From Ophioceras dolichostomum (lineage: Eukaryota; Ascomycota; Sordariomycetes; Magnaporthales; Ophioceraceae), in NCBI GenBank assembly GCA_003049485.1, contig PYST01000166.1, positions 1-64,000 of the forward strand: 64,000 nucleotides of DNA, given 5' to 3'. Of this stretch, positions 10,701 to 21,543 are shown piece by piece; position 1 is the first letter of the stretch, and every line of letters begins with the position of its first letter. Made by a program: the position numbers and the translations under genes. The notes beneath the pieces are model-generated. The model did no database searches, was not told where the DNA came from, and worked only from the letters and a program-made list of their open reading frames with translations.

Positions 10701-11127
10701 CCTCCTTCTCCTTGGGCGTTTTCAGGCCATTGTAGAATCTCCGAAGGCCGTCTGTCGCAAGAAGCTTCTCCTCGGCCAACGTCGGGTTCTGCTCGAATAT
10801 TATGTGCGACCGTATGATGTTGGTGATCTCGTCCTCCTTAACGCCTCGAGAGGGATGGTACGACGGTCGGTTCTTCGGAATCGTGGTCCAGTAGAAGGTC
10901 TGTGGTTTGTGTGTCGCGCACTTGGGTCAGTTTTGTCCTCCAAACCCCGGCTTCCAGCTCCCATACGGATTTGCGCCGGATTTGGTCAGGGTCGCAAGAG
11001 CCCCTGGCCAAAATCCCGAGAAGAGCCGAGAGATACTTACATGGTCAACCAAAGCATCTGTCAAAATATCATCGTACGCGGCCAATTGGGCCAGCGTGAG
11101 CTGTGGCCTCTTCGGAGGCGTGGGCAT
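7792..11127 (-). CDS. set9: Set9/Suv4-20-type SET-domain histone H4-K20 methyltransferase
   Basis: Two exons (11127-11041 and 10899-7792) encode 1064 aa. Exon 1 (29 aa, MPTPPKRPQLTLAQLAAYDD...) is recognisable as the conserved Set9 N-terminus. The donor GTAAGT and phase 0 junction lead to TFYWTTIPKNRPSYHPSRGV, again family-typical. The SET domain spans roughly residues 120-250, with the cofactor/active-site motif RFANHDCDAN (about 188-197), EITVTYGDSYF, and a Cys-rich post-SET ECLCQTCENN. A later CxxC...CxxC zinc-ribbon-like block (VHCTNC ... YCPRCERHGKLYGYVWPKT) is followed by KKKKK and Ser/Thr-rich disorder and a C-terminal run of about 14 glutamates. Family knowledge: this enzyme di/trimethylates H4K20 in chromatin, linked to DNA damage response. 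It is divergent from mrpl38, with 1.6 kb between their starts. Confidence 0.93.
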
Positions 11128-12754
11128 TGTTCGTGCGCTTGTGATCACTTCGCGAAAAGAGAGAAGAAAATCCCAGTATCCAGATTCCAAAGAAGTGGCA
11201 GTAGTGCGACTGTCCAGGAAGGGCTGTAAATATAGGAAACGAACAGTTCATGCAAAATAAAAAGAAGGAGAATCAGAAAAGAAACAAGATACCTCCGTGG
11301 GAGTAACAGAAAGGAGAGAGGAGAGCAAGGAGGGAAGTCAAGAAAGAGCGACGGCCCCCGACCTCAACTGCAAGCGCATGGGAACAAAGGAAACCAAGAC
11401 ACCAAGAAAGAAAAAATTGATGGGAAGGAAAGGGAGGCTCTATGGTCGGGGTGGGTGGTGGTGGTCAGTCCAAGTCAGACGGCGCAGGCCGAGGAAGGGG
11501 AGGGTTTATGTAAGAAGCCAGAATGCGACGTTCAAGAAAGCGGCGCAGTTCGAGATATGCGATATGCGATCCTTGGTAGTCTGACGGGGGTATGGTCTGG
11601 CTCCTCTCTCCTCCTGTGTTGTCGTTGCGTTTGTCGTCATCAACGAGAGCGGCCCGGGGATGGAATGAAAGTTTAAAACAGCGCCGGCAGGAAGGGACTG
11701 GTACGGTTTCAGGACGACAGAGGAAGGAATGCGCAACCGCTTGTTGACGGGATTCCAAGAGAGAAGATGCTTCTACGGCGAAAGAGCGAAAGGGTGAGAT
11801 GGTGATGAAGATCTAAGGAGATGATATGCAAGGTGGAAGGAAGGAGGGACTTGGCCGGGGTGCAGTCGATCATCACGCCACGCGCCAGCAGCGATTGTGA
11901 ACAATGCTGAATAGGAAACAAAGTCGAGAACAATGGGAAAGAAGCAATAGATGACGTCCGACGATGTCCCGAAAGTGCACAGCGGCAAGCAACAGGGGAA
12001 GTGTGCGGGAGGCGGGAGACGAAAATATTGGGTATCACTTTCTGTTCCGCTGTTCCCCAAACATTCACACGCTCACCCACTCACTTCACTCTCATTCCTG
12101 CCAACGTCCGTCGGAGAGTCCGTAAAGATGGGACCAGATGTTCAGGAACAATGACAGACACCAAGGACACCCTCCAGGAGCAAATGTGCAGACAAAGGAG
12201 GGATGAAGATCACAAGAGGGGGACGAGAATGAATGATCGCCAGATTTGCTCTTCCAAGTCCCCTTGTCCACCGTCATACCGTCCGTCCCCCTGTCAACGA
12301 GTCCTCCTAAAAATTCCAAAAAGGCAATGGACGAAAGCGGGAGGGCGAAAAAATTGAAGTGGCTAGGCGATGCAAGCCACTCGGCCGACGGGGGCCAATA
12401 CAACCCCCATGATCCTGGAGCTGAACCGCCAAGCGGACAATGGTTGGCCTTTCAGGGGGCCGCCCCAGCTTCAAATACAGGGGTCCGTGCCAGCCCCTCC
12501 CGCTTCTTCACTCGATTGAGTTTGGGGCCGGGTCGGCTCGTCTTGTGATTGGCTTGGAACTTGCCTTTTTTTTTGTTCGCAGGACCACGTTTTCGGGATG
12601 ACATAAGCCGGTGACACGGGGAAATTTCGCAACTCGACCAAGGCTTCACACAACGGACGCTGTTCACAACGGCGTCTGCATGCGTGGGAGGAGAACCCGA
12701 TTTCATTCTACAGTTTGGGCTGGCGCTTTCCCCGTGCCGGGTAGTCGGGCGAAG
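11128..12754. other. Divergent intergenic region between set9 and MRPL38
   Basis: Both flanking genes start here and run outward, so the 1.6 kb presumably holds both promoters and 5' leaders. It is GA-rich near set9 and CT-rich nearer MRPL38. No reading frame with a recognisable product was found. Confidence 0.6.
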
Positions 12755-13457
12755 ATGATTCAACTAAAGGTGAGCCAACCGAGCTGCCATGGGATCCGAT
12801 TCCGCAATGGAAGACCTCTGCTGCCCCAACGCTTGCGCGACGAAGCGAATCAGAGCTAACCGGGCTTGCTTTGTTCCGACGGCCCAGACGATGCTGAACT
12901 GCATCGACAACTCTGGCGCGGCTCTCGTAGAGTGTATTCAGATAATAGGCCAGAAGCGACACGCATCAATAGGTCAGTTTGTCCCTCCGTGCCGGACCGG
13001 AACGGCACCCTCGCCCGCACATAGACCCGAACGACGCCCGTCCGTCCCACCCGGACAATCCCAGCCCGACCAAGCTTCCCGGTCATCACCCAAAAGAAAA
13101 AGGAGAGACCAAACAAGACACCTGACAAAATATCCAACCACTTTCCTCCCCCGAATCACAGGTGACCGCCTAGTCGTCGTCGTCCAAGAACAGCGAGGCA
13201 GCCAAGCCTCGGGCATGAGCGGCATCGCAGCCGCCAACAAGGTTAAGCGGGGCGACATGCGGCACGCGGTCGTGGTTCGGACGAAGTACAAGGTTCAGCG
13301 GCCGGACGGGTCGGTCGTGCGGTTCGACGACAACGCGTGCGTGCTGATCAACAAGGCCGGCGACCCCGTCGGGAGCCGCATCAACGGCGTCGTGGGCGCC
13401 GAGCTGAGGAGGAAGAAGTGGAGCAAGATCTTGAGTATGGCTCCTATGTATACATAA
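12755..13457 (+). CDS. MRPL38: Mitochondrial large-subunit ribosomal protein uL14m
   Basis: Three exons (12755-12769, 12888-12972, 13162-13457) give 131 aa. The first exon encodes only MIQLK, a hallmark start of the L14 family. The 118-nt intron 1 carries branch GCTAAC and acceptor CCCAG. The 189-nt intron 2 splits a glycine codon (phase 1). The mature sequence is classical uL14: TMLNCIDNSGAALVECI, SIGDRLVVVVQEQR, KVKRGDMRHAVVVRTK, DDNACVLINKAGDPVGSRI, GVVGAELRR. Family knowledge: it lies at the subunit interface of the mitochondrial ribosome near the sarcin-ricin loop. The N-terminus is too short for a classical cleaved presequence, as in the yeast homologue. It is divergent from set9 and convergent with rpb9. 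Confidence 0.95.
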
Positions 13458-14068
13458 GAGAAGAAGAGGAGAGAGGAGGAGAGGGGAGGATGGCGGCCGG
13501 GCCACGTTTGAGTTCTTGGAATGTCGGGAGGAAGAAAGAGAGACGGAAAGCTGCAACTGCTGGACTATGCTTGGAGGGAACCCACGAAAGGTTCACAGCT
13601 CCTTGGCGGGAACGCAGCAGTTCTGAAGGAAATGTACTCGGAATAAAGCTTCGAAGAGGATGGAGATAACTCCCGCCACGGGGTCACGGGGATTCTATCT
13701 CGCGAGGGTCGAAGAGATCTGACGGATCTTGTAAATATATCACACATCACATGTACAACTAAGCAAAATAGCAGGTCAGGTGTGGGAAACCGAACAAGGA
13801 CATGGCCAACGTCCCGAGAATCACCATGTTCAACGGGTCCTTAAAACGATTTCAAGCCCGCAAACTCGTTAGAGAAGAGAGTGATGAACCAAAATCATAC
13901 GAACAGTCTATTAGAGCAACAAGACGGACGTAAAACTGCCAACAACGCCAGGCTAATGAACCTACCCCATCCCATCCCGAAATATCAGTCCTGCAATGCC
14001 CTCTGCTGAGATCAAATAACGCGTCTCAGGAAGTGAAAAACCGAAACCCCAACTCGACTAACTCCTCA

Positions 14069-14482
14069 TCAATTGCAGTAGCGAGGAAAATGGGGGAAAG
14101 GAGGGTCGAAAAGCCCCGTTTCAATCGACGGCAGCACTCCCTCCATGGGCTCTCCCTCTCCTCCGCCAAAGCTCCGCCCTCCCACCAACGTCGACAGCGA
14201 GAGACGGCGACCGCTTCCCCCACCACCGCCATCACGCACCGTTGCCGAGGACAGGTCGGCCTTCACGCGTCTGTCCAGCAGCTCGGCCGCGGCGACGAGG
14301 GCATCGAGGGGGTTAGCCTCGACATTGATGACGGCAGCGGCTGCACCGTCGTAGATCCCACCATAATAACTTCGAAGGAGACCGGCGCCAAACTCCCTTC
14401 TTCGCGCCTCAGACCCCGACAATAACACCTGATTCTCCTTCTTGCTCGCCGCAGCAGCTGCGGTCGCGTCCTCGCCGAAATT
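14069..14482 (-). other. 137-codon open frame directly after, and in frame with, the rpb9 stop codon
   Basis: After the rpb9 TAG (14485-14483) the same frame continues without a stop to 14069. It begins NFGEDATAAAAASKKENQ and includes SEARRREFGAGLLRSYYGG and NPLDALVAAAELLDRR, then a glycine-rich tail. There is no ATG early in the frame, so as an independent gene it would need an upstream exon. It may be chance openness in GC-rich 3' UTR, an alternative 3' exon, or a readthrough extension. The TAG-A context is not a known strong readthrough signal. No family was recognised. Confidence 0.25.
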
Positions 14483-16078
14483 CTAGTTCGGCTGGGGTCG
14501 CGAGCAGTCGACGCAGACGTAGATGAGTTTCTTTTGTGGCGGGTGACGATGTTAGCTCCGCACAGATACAGACAGAGAGCCAGAGAGTAGAGGACACAGA
14601 GACATTCAACTCGACAACCGCCCGAACTGATGGGACCATATACAAAGAGCAAGGAAAATGAAGAGGTGAAAAAAAAGGATGAGAGGCTAAGAGAAGAGAT
14701 ACGGTTTGGTACTCAGGTCATCATCGATGGGGAGAGGGGAATAGCTAGCTAAAAGAGAAAGGAAAAAAGGAAGAGGAAAGAAATACTGATAACGATCGAT
14801 TGAGAGGATGACGAGGAAAAACGAAACAGTGACAGAAGGGAAAGGAAGAACAGGGATAACACGCACCATGCCAGTCTCGGCTGTGCGCTGCTGGGCCTGG
14901 AAGAAGACCATATCGTCGCATGTGCAGTAGTGGCACTGCTTCTTCGTCCGTGGCAGCTAGATAGGTAGATTGGCAAGGGGAAACCAGAGTCAGCCAAGTG
15001 TGTTCTCGGGGACGGTGTGGCTAGTGTTTGTGACGTAGTGGGGGCAGTGATGATGACGAGCAGCAGCAAGAGTAATGACGAGGCAAGAAAGTTAGTGGGA
15101 GAGGAAGAACAGGTCTGCGTGCTCTGTCTCCCTAGGGCAGGCAGACCCGTGCGGCTTAGGGAATTCGTCTCTTGTGTTCCCAGCCGAAGCGCCGCCCGGG
15201 GTGGGATCGAGAAGGCAAGGCCTTCGGATGCTATGACAGATGTGATGTTTGTGCGTGGAGCCGCCCTCGACGCCATCGCGGAGTGATCATCTCTCGGGTG
15301 AGATGATGTACTCGTCCACGTCGATGTCGGCGAGGTCGTCCTCGCCCTCCGCGGCGCTGCTGCTGCTGCTGCTGTTGCCTTGCATGGTTGCGCTCCGACG
15401 ATCCTCGTCCGGGTGGGAGATGTCGTCGAGGTCGATATCGATTCCGTCGAACAACTGGTTCCACTCCGCACCCGTCCAAAACGGCGAGTTGTGGTAGTCG
15501 AACCATAGGTGCCAGGCGTAGGGGTTCGCGGGGATTTGGCACGACTCCTCGCTCGAAGGCATGAGAGGCACGGAGGCGGGCACGGCGGCGCACACGAGGC
15601 ACCTCAGCAACTCCCCGCAGCAGAGGCAGAGGGTAGGTTGGAACGGGCCCAGGCCCAGGCTAGACGAGGTATTCGTATCGCAGCCGTGGAAGGCGGCAGG
15701 AGATACAGACGCGGGCGCAGGCGGGTATGGTGATGGGAAGGAAGAGGGGTTGGTGTTGCTGGTGGTGGTGGTACCGAAGGTGTAGGTGGGAAGGAGAAGG
15801 GGGAGGGAGGAAGGGACAAAGGGTCCACCAACCGTCGGGTCCTTTCCTGTACCCTCTGTGATGCCGGCGTGCAGGCTGGCGGTGCTGCTCAGCTCATTGC
15901 GGAAGACGCAGGTGTTGGTCGCTGCGGTTGTGTAGTGGCAAGTTCGGCAGGTGAACTGCAGCGTGCGCGTCTCGTCGTCCTCCTTCGGGTACAGCATGTT
16001 GGAGCATTCGGCGCAGAACTGGAACGAGATCTGCTTCTTCTTGTCCTGCGCGCTCATGGCTTCTGTTGGGGAAGACAT
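14483..16078 (-). CDS. RPB9: DNA-directed RNA polymerase II subunit Rpb9
   Basis: Three exons (16078-15833, 14956-14867, 14530-14483) give 127 aa, close to the family length. Exon 1 holds the N-terminal zinc ribbon (FCAECSNMLYPKED, then FTCRTC: Cys22, 25, 44, 47) and ends at KDPT. Exon 2 (LPRTKKQCHYC...MVFFQAQQRTAETGM) and exon 3 (KLIYVCVDCSRPQPN) make the TFIIS-like C-terminal ribbon (Cys90, 93, 118, 121). All junctions are phase 0. Donor 1 is the weaker GTTGGT, donor 2 is GTGCGT. Family knowledge: the subunit sits on the polymerase jaw and supports fidelity and elongation. The introns are unusually long for this genome (876 and 336 nt), and the first keeps the reading frame of exon 1 open (separate entry). 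The C-terminus differs from the common HxF ending. Confidence 0.92.
15287..15832 (-). other. In-frame open reading frame within rpb9 intron 1 (possible retained-intron isoform)
   Basis: If intron 1 is not removed, translation continues from exon 1 for 181 codons before a stop at 15287, giving a 263-aa protein with the first Rpb9 zinc ribbon plus a new tail. The tail is Pro/Ser-rich at first, then has a compact cysteine pattern (LCLCCGELLRCLVC, two CxxC pairs five residues apart), an aromatic stretch (YAWHLWFDYHNSPFWTGAEW) and an acidic end (GIDIDLDDISHPDED). These do not look like ordinary intron translation, but no family was recognised and no independent ATG precedes the cysteine block. Confidence 0.3.
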
Positions 16079-18279
16079 TGTGGCTGTGGTCGTGATCGCA
16101 ATGCGATGCGATGCGACACCTGCTCGCGCTTCGTTTGCTCTTTTCTTGTTTCTCGCTCTCTCGCGTTTCTGGATGGCGGGCGCTAGCTTTTTCTGTGGTC
16201 GGTTTGTAGTGGGTTGGTTGAGGTTTGCGCGGCAATGGCAGTGTCGCGGAGTCGCGGTGGAGCGCTGAAGACCGTAGAGTGGGAAGTCAAGAAGTTTGGT
16301 TCGTCCTGAGGTCGAGAAGCGAAGTTGAGAAGCTGGACCAGTCGTGACAAACGTGTGGTGCGTAGTGAGGAGGAGGACGAGAAGGAGTCGAAATTCTGAA
16401 AGATTTCGGAGATGCTTTTGAGGGAGGCGTCCGATTTCGATGATGCCTGCGTTTGGCGCTCGATGACTAAACGTGCAGGATGAAGTTGGTCTGTGCGCGA
16501 AGCTCGAGAGCTCCAGTCCATTCACTGTGAGGCTAGGTTAGGTACAATAGGAGTTTCAGGTTCAACGGGAGGGCTCTTCCTGTTTGAGCTGCAAATATTT
16601 TCTATCTTCGGTCAACCTGTGTGAGGTTGCCTGGCGCTGCATTCACTAGAGGTACATATCTGCAAGCTAGTATCTACGAGGCAGCGTGGCAGAAACCCCT
16701 CACATGCCCAATCACAAGCACAAGGGGTTCATGAGCTGAGTCGTACGTTGTATGACACTTTCCGTCCCATCTTCCCTTGGGATGGAGACGTGCCGGTATT
16801 CATGGATGAGTGCACTGCCCGCGCTGTCCTCTGTTGCCCTGTGTTCAGGACAAATTTTCCGATACTGCACGAAGCAGCTCTACCGATGTATCTGGGCACG
16901 ACAAGAACTAACAACCGGCCCATGTGGTTGGTTCTCTCAATACCCCAGAAGGGTTCTGGAAGAGAAGAGAAAACTGGGGATCGCCGAGAGCATCAGACAA
17001 AACACCACCCACAAAGCGGTTGAAGCTGGCGGAAATGGTAGTCGCGGATTAGCCGTGTAAACGCGAGACGCCATTTTACCGGGTTTAGTCCTGTTGATAA
17101 GTACCACTTACCCAGGCAGGGAATTCTCTCATTTGCCCAGGGAGGAACTCCTGCCCTGCGTCGGTGGGGAGAGAAGGAGGGGAAGAATTACCGTGAGCCG
17201 TGCAGCAACAGGCTGCGTTTCGAAACCCCCGCATCCAAAGGGCGTCATACTTGTGGACCGGCAGCAAGAGAGCGCGAGATGTGACCCCATGACGAGAAGG
17301 GTTTATTGAGTGGGTGCCACACCAGAATACTAGGTACCTAGCCCGGCACACCAGTGCTTCGTTGATGGTGGGACGGCAGAGCATCGAGGACGACGAGGCG
17401 GGACTCGAGTGAAGGTGAAGGCAGACTGAAAATTTACAAGAAGACGCAAAGAGACCAGACGACGACAACCATCCCAGCTCCGACCGGTGTCGCTGTGACA
17501 GAGCAGTTTAGCGCATGTCCGCCAGGTCCTGTCTGCCGTAAGCTGGCGGCTAGCCCCGCCCCGCCTTGCCGTTCGTTGCCTTAGCTCGGGGAAGGTGCCA
17601 GTGACCATTGAAATGTGCAAGAAGTCACCCGAACCCCAACCCCGAACCTGGAAGGAATCTCGGCATCGACTCGTGGCAAGCGCATGCGACGAAAGGATAG
17701 AGATGAGTGGCATTGGATGCGGGCCTTGCAGCACGCTTGTCACGGTCGTAACTCTCTGATCCTTTCCTCGTCGTCCCTTTAGCCCTCAATGATCCCAGCA
17801 GGAGTGCCCGGGTCCCCCTCCCCCGCCTTTTTTTACAGCAGGGACGGTGTCATCCATCCGTCATCCTTCCAAGGCACCACAAAATTCCCCACGGCAACCA
17901 CTATCACGCCGCCAACGACAAACCCGTGCCTCTTCTGCCGTGCCTCTTCTCCTGCGGGACGACCCAAACCATCACTACATCTTCGCACATAATCCGTACT
18001 TCAGTGCTTCCATCCGCCTAATCCACTACATAGAGTCTACGCTTCCTCCCGTCCGCATCGCATCGCACCGAACCGTAACCTAATCCCACTAGACGGCATA
18101 TTCTACCTTGCCTCCTCCATTCTTAAGAAACCTCACTCAACTGTCATCGGGTTTTCCTTTCGACTTCTTCCTTTACAAGCTTATTCCGAACTAAATTCTC
18201 TCGGGCTCCGACCACATTCACACACACACCGTTACCATTGACGCTAGAGGAAATACGAAAACGACACTCGCGAAGCATC
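16079..18279. other. Divergent intergenic region between rpb9 and the Pin1 homologue
   Basis: This is 2.2 kb with no supported gene. It should contain both promoters. CT-rich stretches lie just ahead of the plus-strand gene. A short ORF at 16748-17023 has no family signature. Confidence 0.5.
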
Positions 18280-19411
18280 ATGGCTGACCAAGCAGGCGAA
18301 CAAGTAAGTTTGTGATGGCAAATTCCCCGCCTCCCCTTCGAGTCCTTGTCTGTATCACCTCCGGAGCTTCCCCCTCCCTTCCCAAGCTCCGCGCTGGCCA
18401 AAGGCCACACAGCCTTGCCCTCCCTTGCCGACGCGACTTCGGGGATTTCATCGTTTGTGCTCTCCTGAGCTTCCTTCGCCCTAACGTGTACCTTATCTTT
18501 GCCCGTACCGTGTTAATTCCTCCCTCCCCCGCGCAATTGGCTGGCGCATACCATACCCGTGCCGTTTGTCGGACCTCGCCATGGCCGCAACTGTCAAACT
18601 CCTTTGCTCCTCCGGAACAAAACCCAGGTACCACCCAGGTACCTACCACCCAGAGGGTACCTCAGCTAACGCGCACTTCTCCCCTCCCCCACCATAGCTA
18701 GACAGCGGCCTGCCTCCCAACTGGGAAGTGCGGATGAGCAACAGCAAGAACCTGCCCTACTATTTCGAGCGCGAGACCAAGGAGTCCCGGTGGGAGCCCC
18801 CGCTCGACACCGACACCGACAAGCTCAAGGTCTACATGGCGACGTACCACTCGGTTGTGACCGCCGCTGCTAATAAGCAGCAGCAGCAGCAGCAGCAGGG
18901 CGAAGGTGGCGACCTGAAGAAGATCCGCGCCGCCCACCTCCTCGTCAAGCATAAGAACAGTCGCCGCCCGTCCAGCTGGAAGCAGAACCTCATCACGCGC
19001 ACCGAGGAGGAGGCCATGCAGGAGATCAGGGTGTACCAGGACCGCATCATGTCGGGCGCCACAACGCTGGGCGACCTGGCCGTGTTGGAGTCGGACTGCA
19101 GCAGCGCGCGGAAGCGGGGCGACCTTGGCTGGTTCGGTAAGGGCGACATGCAGCAGGAGTTCGAGGACGCTGCTTTCGCGCTGAAGGTTGGCGAGATCAG
19201 CGATGTGGTCGTCACGGCCAGTGGACTGCATCTGATCGAGAGGTAATACTGTTCCCCCGCCCCCCCAACCATGTTCCCCCCATCTTCGTCTCTCTCTTCC
19301 TCTTCCTCTTCCTCTTCCTTTTTCCTACCGATCCAACCCCGCGCCCGACCAGACAGACAGACAAGAGACTCTAACGAACGATCTGTGATACGCACATCTA
19401 GGCTAGAGTAA
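18280..19411 (+). CDS. ESS1: Pin1/Ess1-type peptidyl-prolyl cis-trans isomerase (WW + rotamase)
   Basis: Three exons (18280-18303, 18698-19242, 19402-19411) give 192 aa. Exon 1 is eight codons. The 394-nt intron 1 ends with branch AGCTAAC and acceptor ATAG. The WW domain is residues about 11-44 (LPPNWEVR ... SRWEPP, Trp17 and Trp40). The parvulin domain follows: IRAAHLLVKHKNSRRPSSW (catalytic His and phosphate-binding basic loop), SDCSSARKRGDLGWFGKGDM (active-site Cys region), and FALKVGEISDVV ... SGLHLIER. The linker contains seven consecutive glutamines (CAG repeat). Without the last splice the protein stops after HLIER. With it, a 10-nt terminal exon adds Leu-Glu, the usual ERLE ending of fungal homologues, so the spliced form is preferred. 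Family knowledge: it isomerises pSer/Thr-Pro bonds, including in the RNA polymerase II CTD. Confidence 0.93.
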
Positions 19412-19435
19412 ACTCTCTCCTTCTCCGCGTCCACG

Positions 19436-19482
19436 ACGGCACGGCACGGCACGGCACGGCACGGTACGGCACGGTACGGCGT
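19436..19482 (+). repeat. ACGGC/ACGGT pentanucleotide tandem repeat in Pin1 3' UTR
   Basis: About nine ACGGC or ACGGT units begin ~24 bases after the stop codon of the Pin1 homologue, so they would be transcribed in its 3' untranslated region. Confidence 0.85.
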
Positions 19483-20200
19483 ACCGAGCAGGACGATGCG
19501 AAATTCCTCTCCTCCCCACTTCCGTACACCATCGCGAAGGCTTTAGGGAGGTGAATGGTTTTAAAACCGGGTTTTATATCTTCTTTCCTCCTAGTCTTAC
19601 TCATGATCTCCTTGGCTCGGCTCGGAATTCCGGACTTACGATATGGACAGAAGATTATTCTTTATGTACCAAAACAAACCCATACAGAAAATAGGGGAGC
19701 AGCAGACGGAAAAAAGGAAGGGGAAGACAAAGAAAAAACCGGTGATGCGAAGAAGAGGAAGGGAAAGGGGAAAAGCCATGCCTGTATGGGCTGGGCATAC
19801 TTTAGCTGAATGCGCTTGGAGCCAATCCCATTTCCTATGATCATCAGCACCGTTTTATTTTACTGGTTGCGTTGAATCTCTTCGTTTTTCACCTGCTTGG
19901 CCTGACCCTGGCTGCCCATGACGAGGAGTATCGATGCTCCCTGTGAGTCTCTCCCGATGGCACAGCTGTTTGCCTCTCTAAGCTCAGGGCCTGAGTTCTG
20001 GCCGCTTTAACCTGCGCAGAACTGGGCCCGGGTAATCTTGCCAACACGCACGCATGCTTCTAGGCTTTAGTCCTGTCTATTTGTTACGCGTGCAGGCTGG
20101 CCGTCCATCCTTGCCCATTCCGAACACGCACCGGTTACTCCTCGTGTGGCCTTGAAGCCGCCTGAAAACCCTCCACCTCAGCTCCCCCGCAAAAAAACTT
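19483..20200. other. Convergent intergenic region
   Basis: This lies between the 3' ends of the Pin1 homologue and the next minus-strand gene. It is purine-rich at 19680-19790. No gene was recognised. Confidence 0.5.
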
Positions 20201-20972
20201 TCAGCCTTCCATGTCCATGCCCTGCTTCGCTCTTGAGCCCTGCTCCATATCTTGGTCATCCTCCGGTACCCCATCGCTGCTGCTGCTGCTGTTGCTGCTG
20301 CTCTGCTGCTGGTGCTTCTGCTGGTGCTCTCCTCCTGAGGATGGTCTCGAGGGCGTCTCTGGTGCCGAAGCCGCCTTCTCCTTCTCGCCACCCTCGTCTT
20401 CGCCCCCCTCCGCCGCCTCGACGTTTTCAGGCTCCCTCTCTGCCGCGGTCGACACTGATGCTGGATGCTCCTCCTTCCCCGCGTCGTCGCCGCCCGTTTG
20501 GCCTCGTTTCTTGGGAGGCCACGGTCCCTTGGGAGTCCACTAATGGCGGCGTTCTATCAGTATCCGGGCCTAGCAAGGAAGCTCAACCGGGGAAGGGAGG
20601 TGGATGGATTTAGGAAATGGGGATAGAACTTGCACTGATGATGGGATACCTGTGGCGATGCCCTAATTGTAGCTGTTCATGAACGTAGTCCCTGGGCATG
20701 CTGATGAGCTTGAGCCTGGAGTCTTTTTTCCGTCCCATCCGGAACCCGACGGTTTTGCATTTGGCGTGGTCGGGATTGTCGTAGTCCCACGCAAGATATG
20801 TGTATTTGATTCCCCCGTCCATGCATATAAGTTCCATCTTGTCTGTATCGAGAGATTCGTGTGCGGTTACTTTCTTCATAATTGATGCCGCGGACTCGAT
20901 ACTGCATCCGGGGTCCTCGGGATCAACAAAGTCAAGATCTTGCAACAGAACAACATAGCGTGCGGGAGCCAT
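20201..20972 (-). CDS. Hypothetical protein, probably two exons with acidic Q/S-rich tail
   Basis: The well-supported first part is the frame from the ATG at 20972 down to 20612 (120 aa if unspliced). It begins MAPARYVVLLQDLDFVDPED and includes MELICMDGGIKYTYLAWDYD, CKTVGFRMGRKKDSRLKLIS and MPRDYVHEQ. I do not recognise a family. A second coding-like frame at 20540-20201 starts after a good branch/acceptor (TACTGAT...ATTAG) with WTPKGPWPPKKRGQTGG and becomes strongly acidic, then Gln/Ser-rich, ending QGMDMEG. No strong donor joins the two in phase: AG|GTATCC at about 20662 leads into an Arg-rich frame instead, and GTTCAT would keep frame but is weak. The joint is therefore unresolved, and the two parts could also be separate. 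Confidence 0.5.
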
Positions 20973-21543
20973 GATTGGTAGCTCGTGTCGAGGTGTTGGC
21001 TTTGTGCTGTGCTGTGCGTGGGTGAGGGGGGAGGATGGTTTCGGGTGAGAATTGTTAGATGCTTGGGGAAGCTGAAAAAGGCTTGGTGCAAGCAGGGCCT
21101 TAGGCAACATCGCCTTGTACAGCCACGCCTACAAACAATGTGAGTCCACACAAGCAAGCGTACAAACCACCTAAAGAGGAGGGATGGACAGTGCTCCGGC
21201 CGGTTCGACGACAAGAGCGCAGGCAGGCAGTTCTCTAGACGTGGCGCTGTTTTTCAACAACATGAACCAGAGCGACAGCACCGCGGACGAGACTGCATGT
21301 GACAAACAAAAGTATTGAAAGGGGGGAGAGTAGAGACAGGTCAAACAGATCAGTGTTGATGGTGCATATGGACCGTACAAACATGATGGGCTGAAGCCTA
21401 AGCGGCCACCAGCGTGGCTGATGATAAGGATGAGGCAGGCAGTAGTCGAGGTCAAGTCGGTATTCCAGTCATCAGAGGACTACCTAGGTACCTGCCTACC
21501 GACCCAGCCACACCATGCACCAAACATTTCACATCTCCCTTCC

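Noticed and set aside
16748..17060. 91- and 102-aa frames upstream of the Pin1 gene
   Set aside because: Overlap each other, no recognised domain or splice support.
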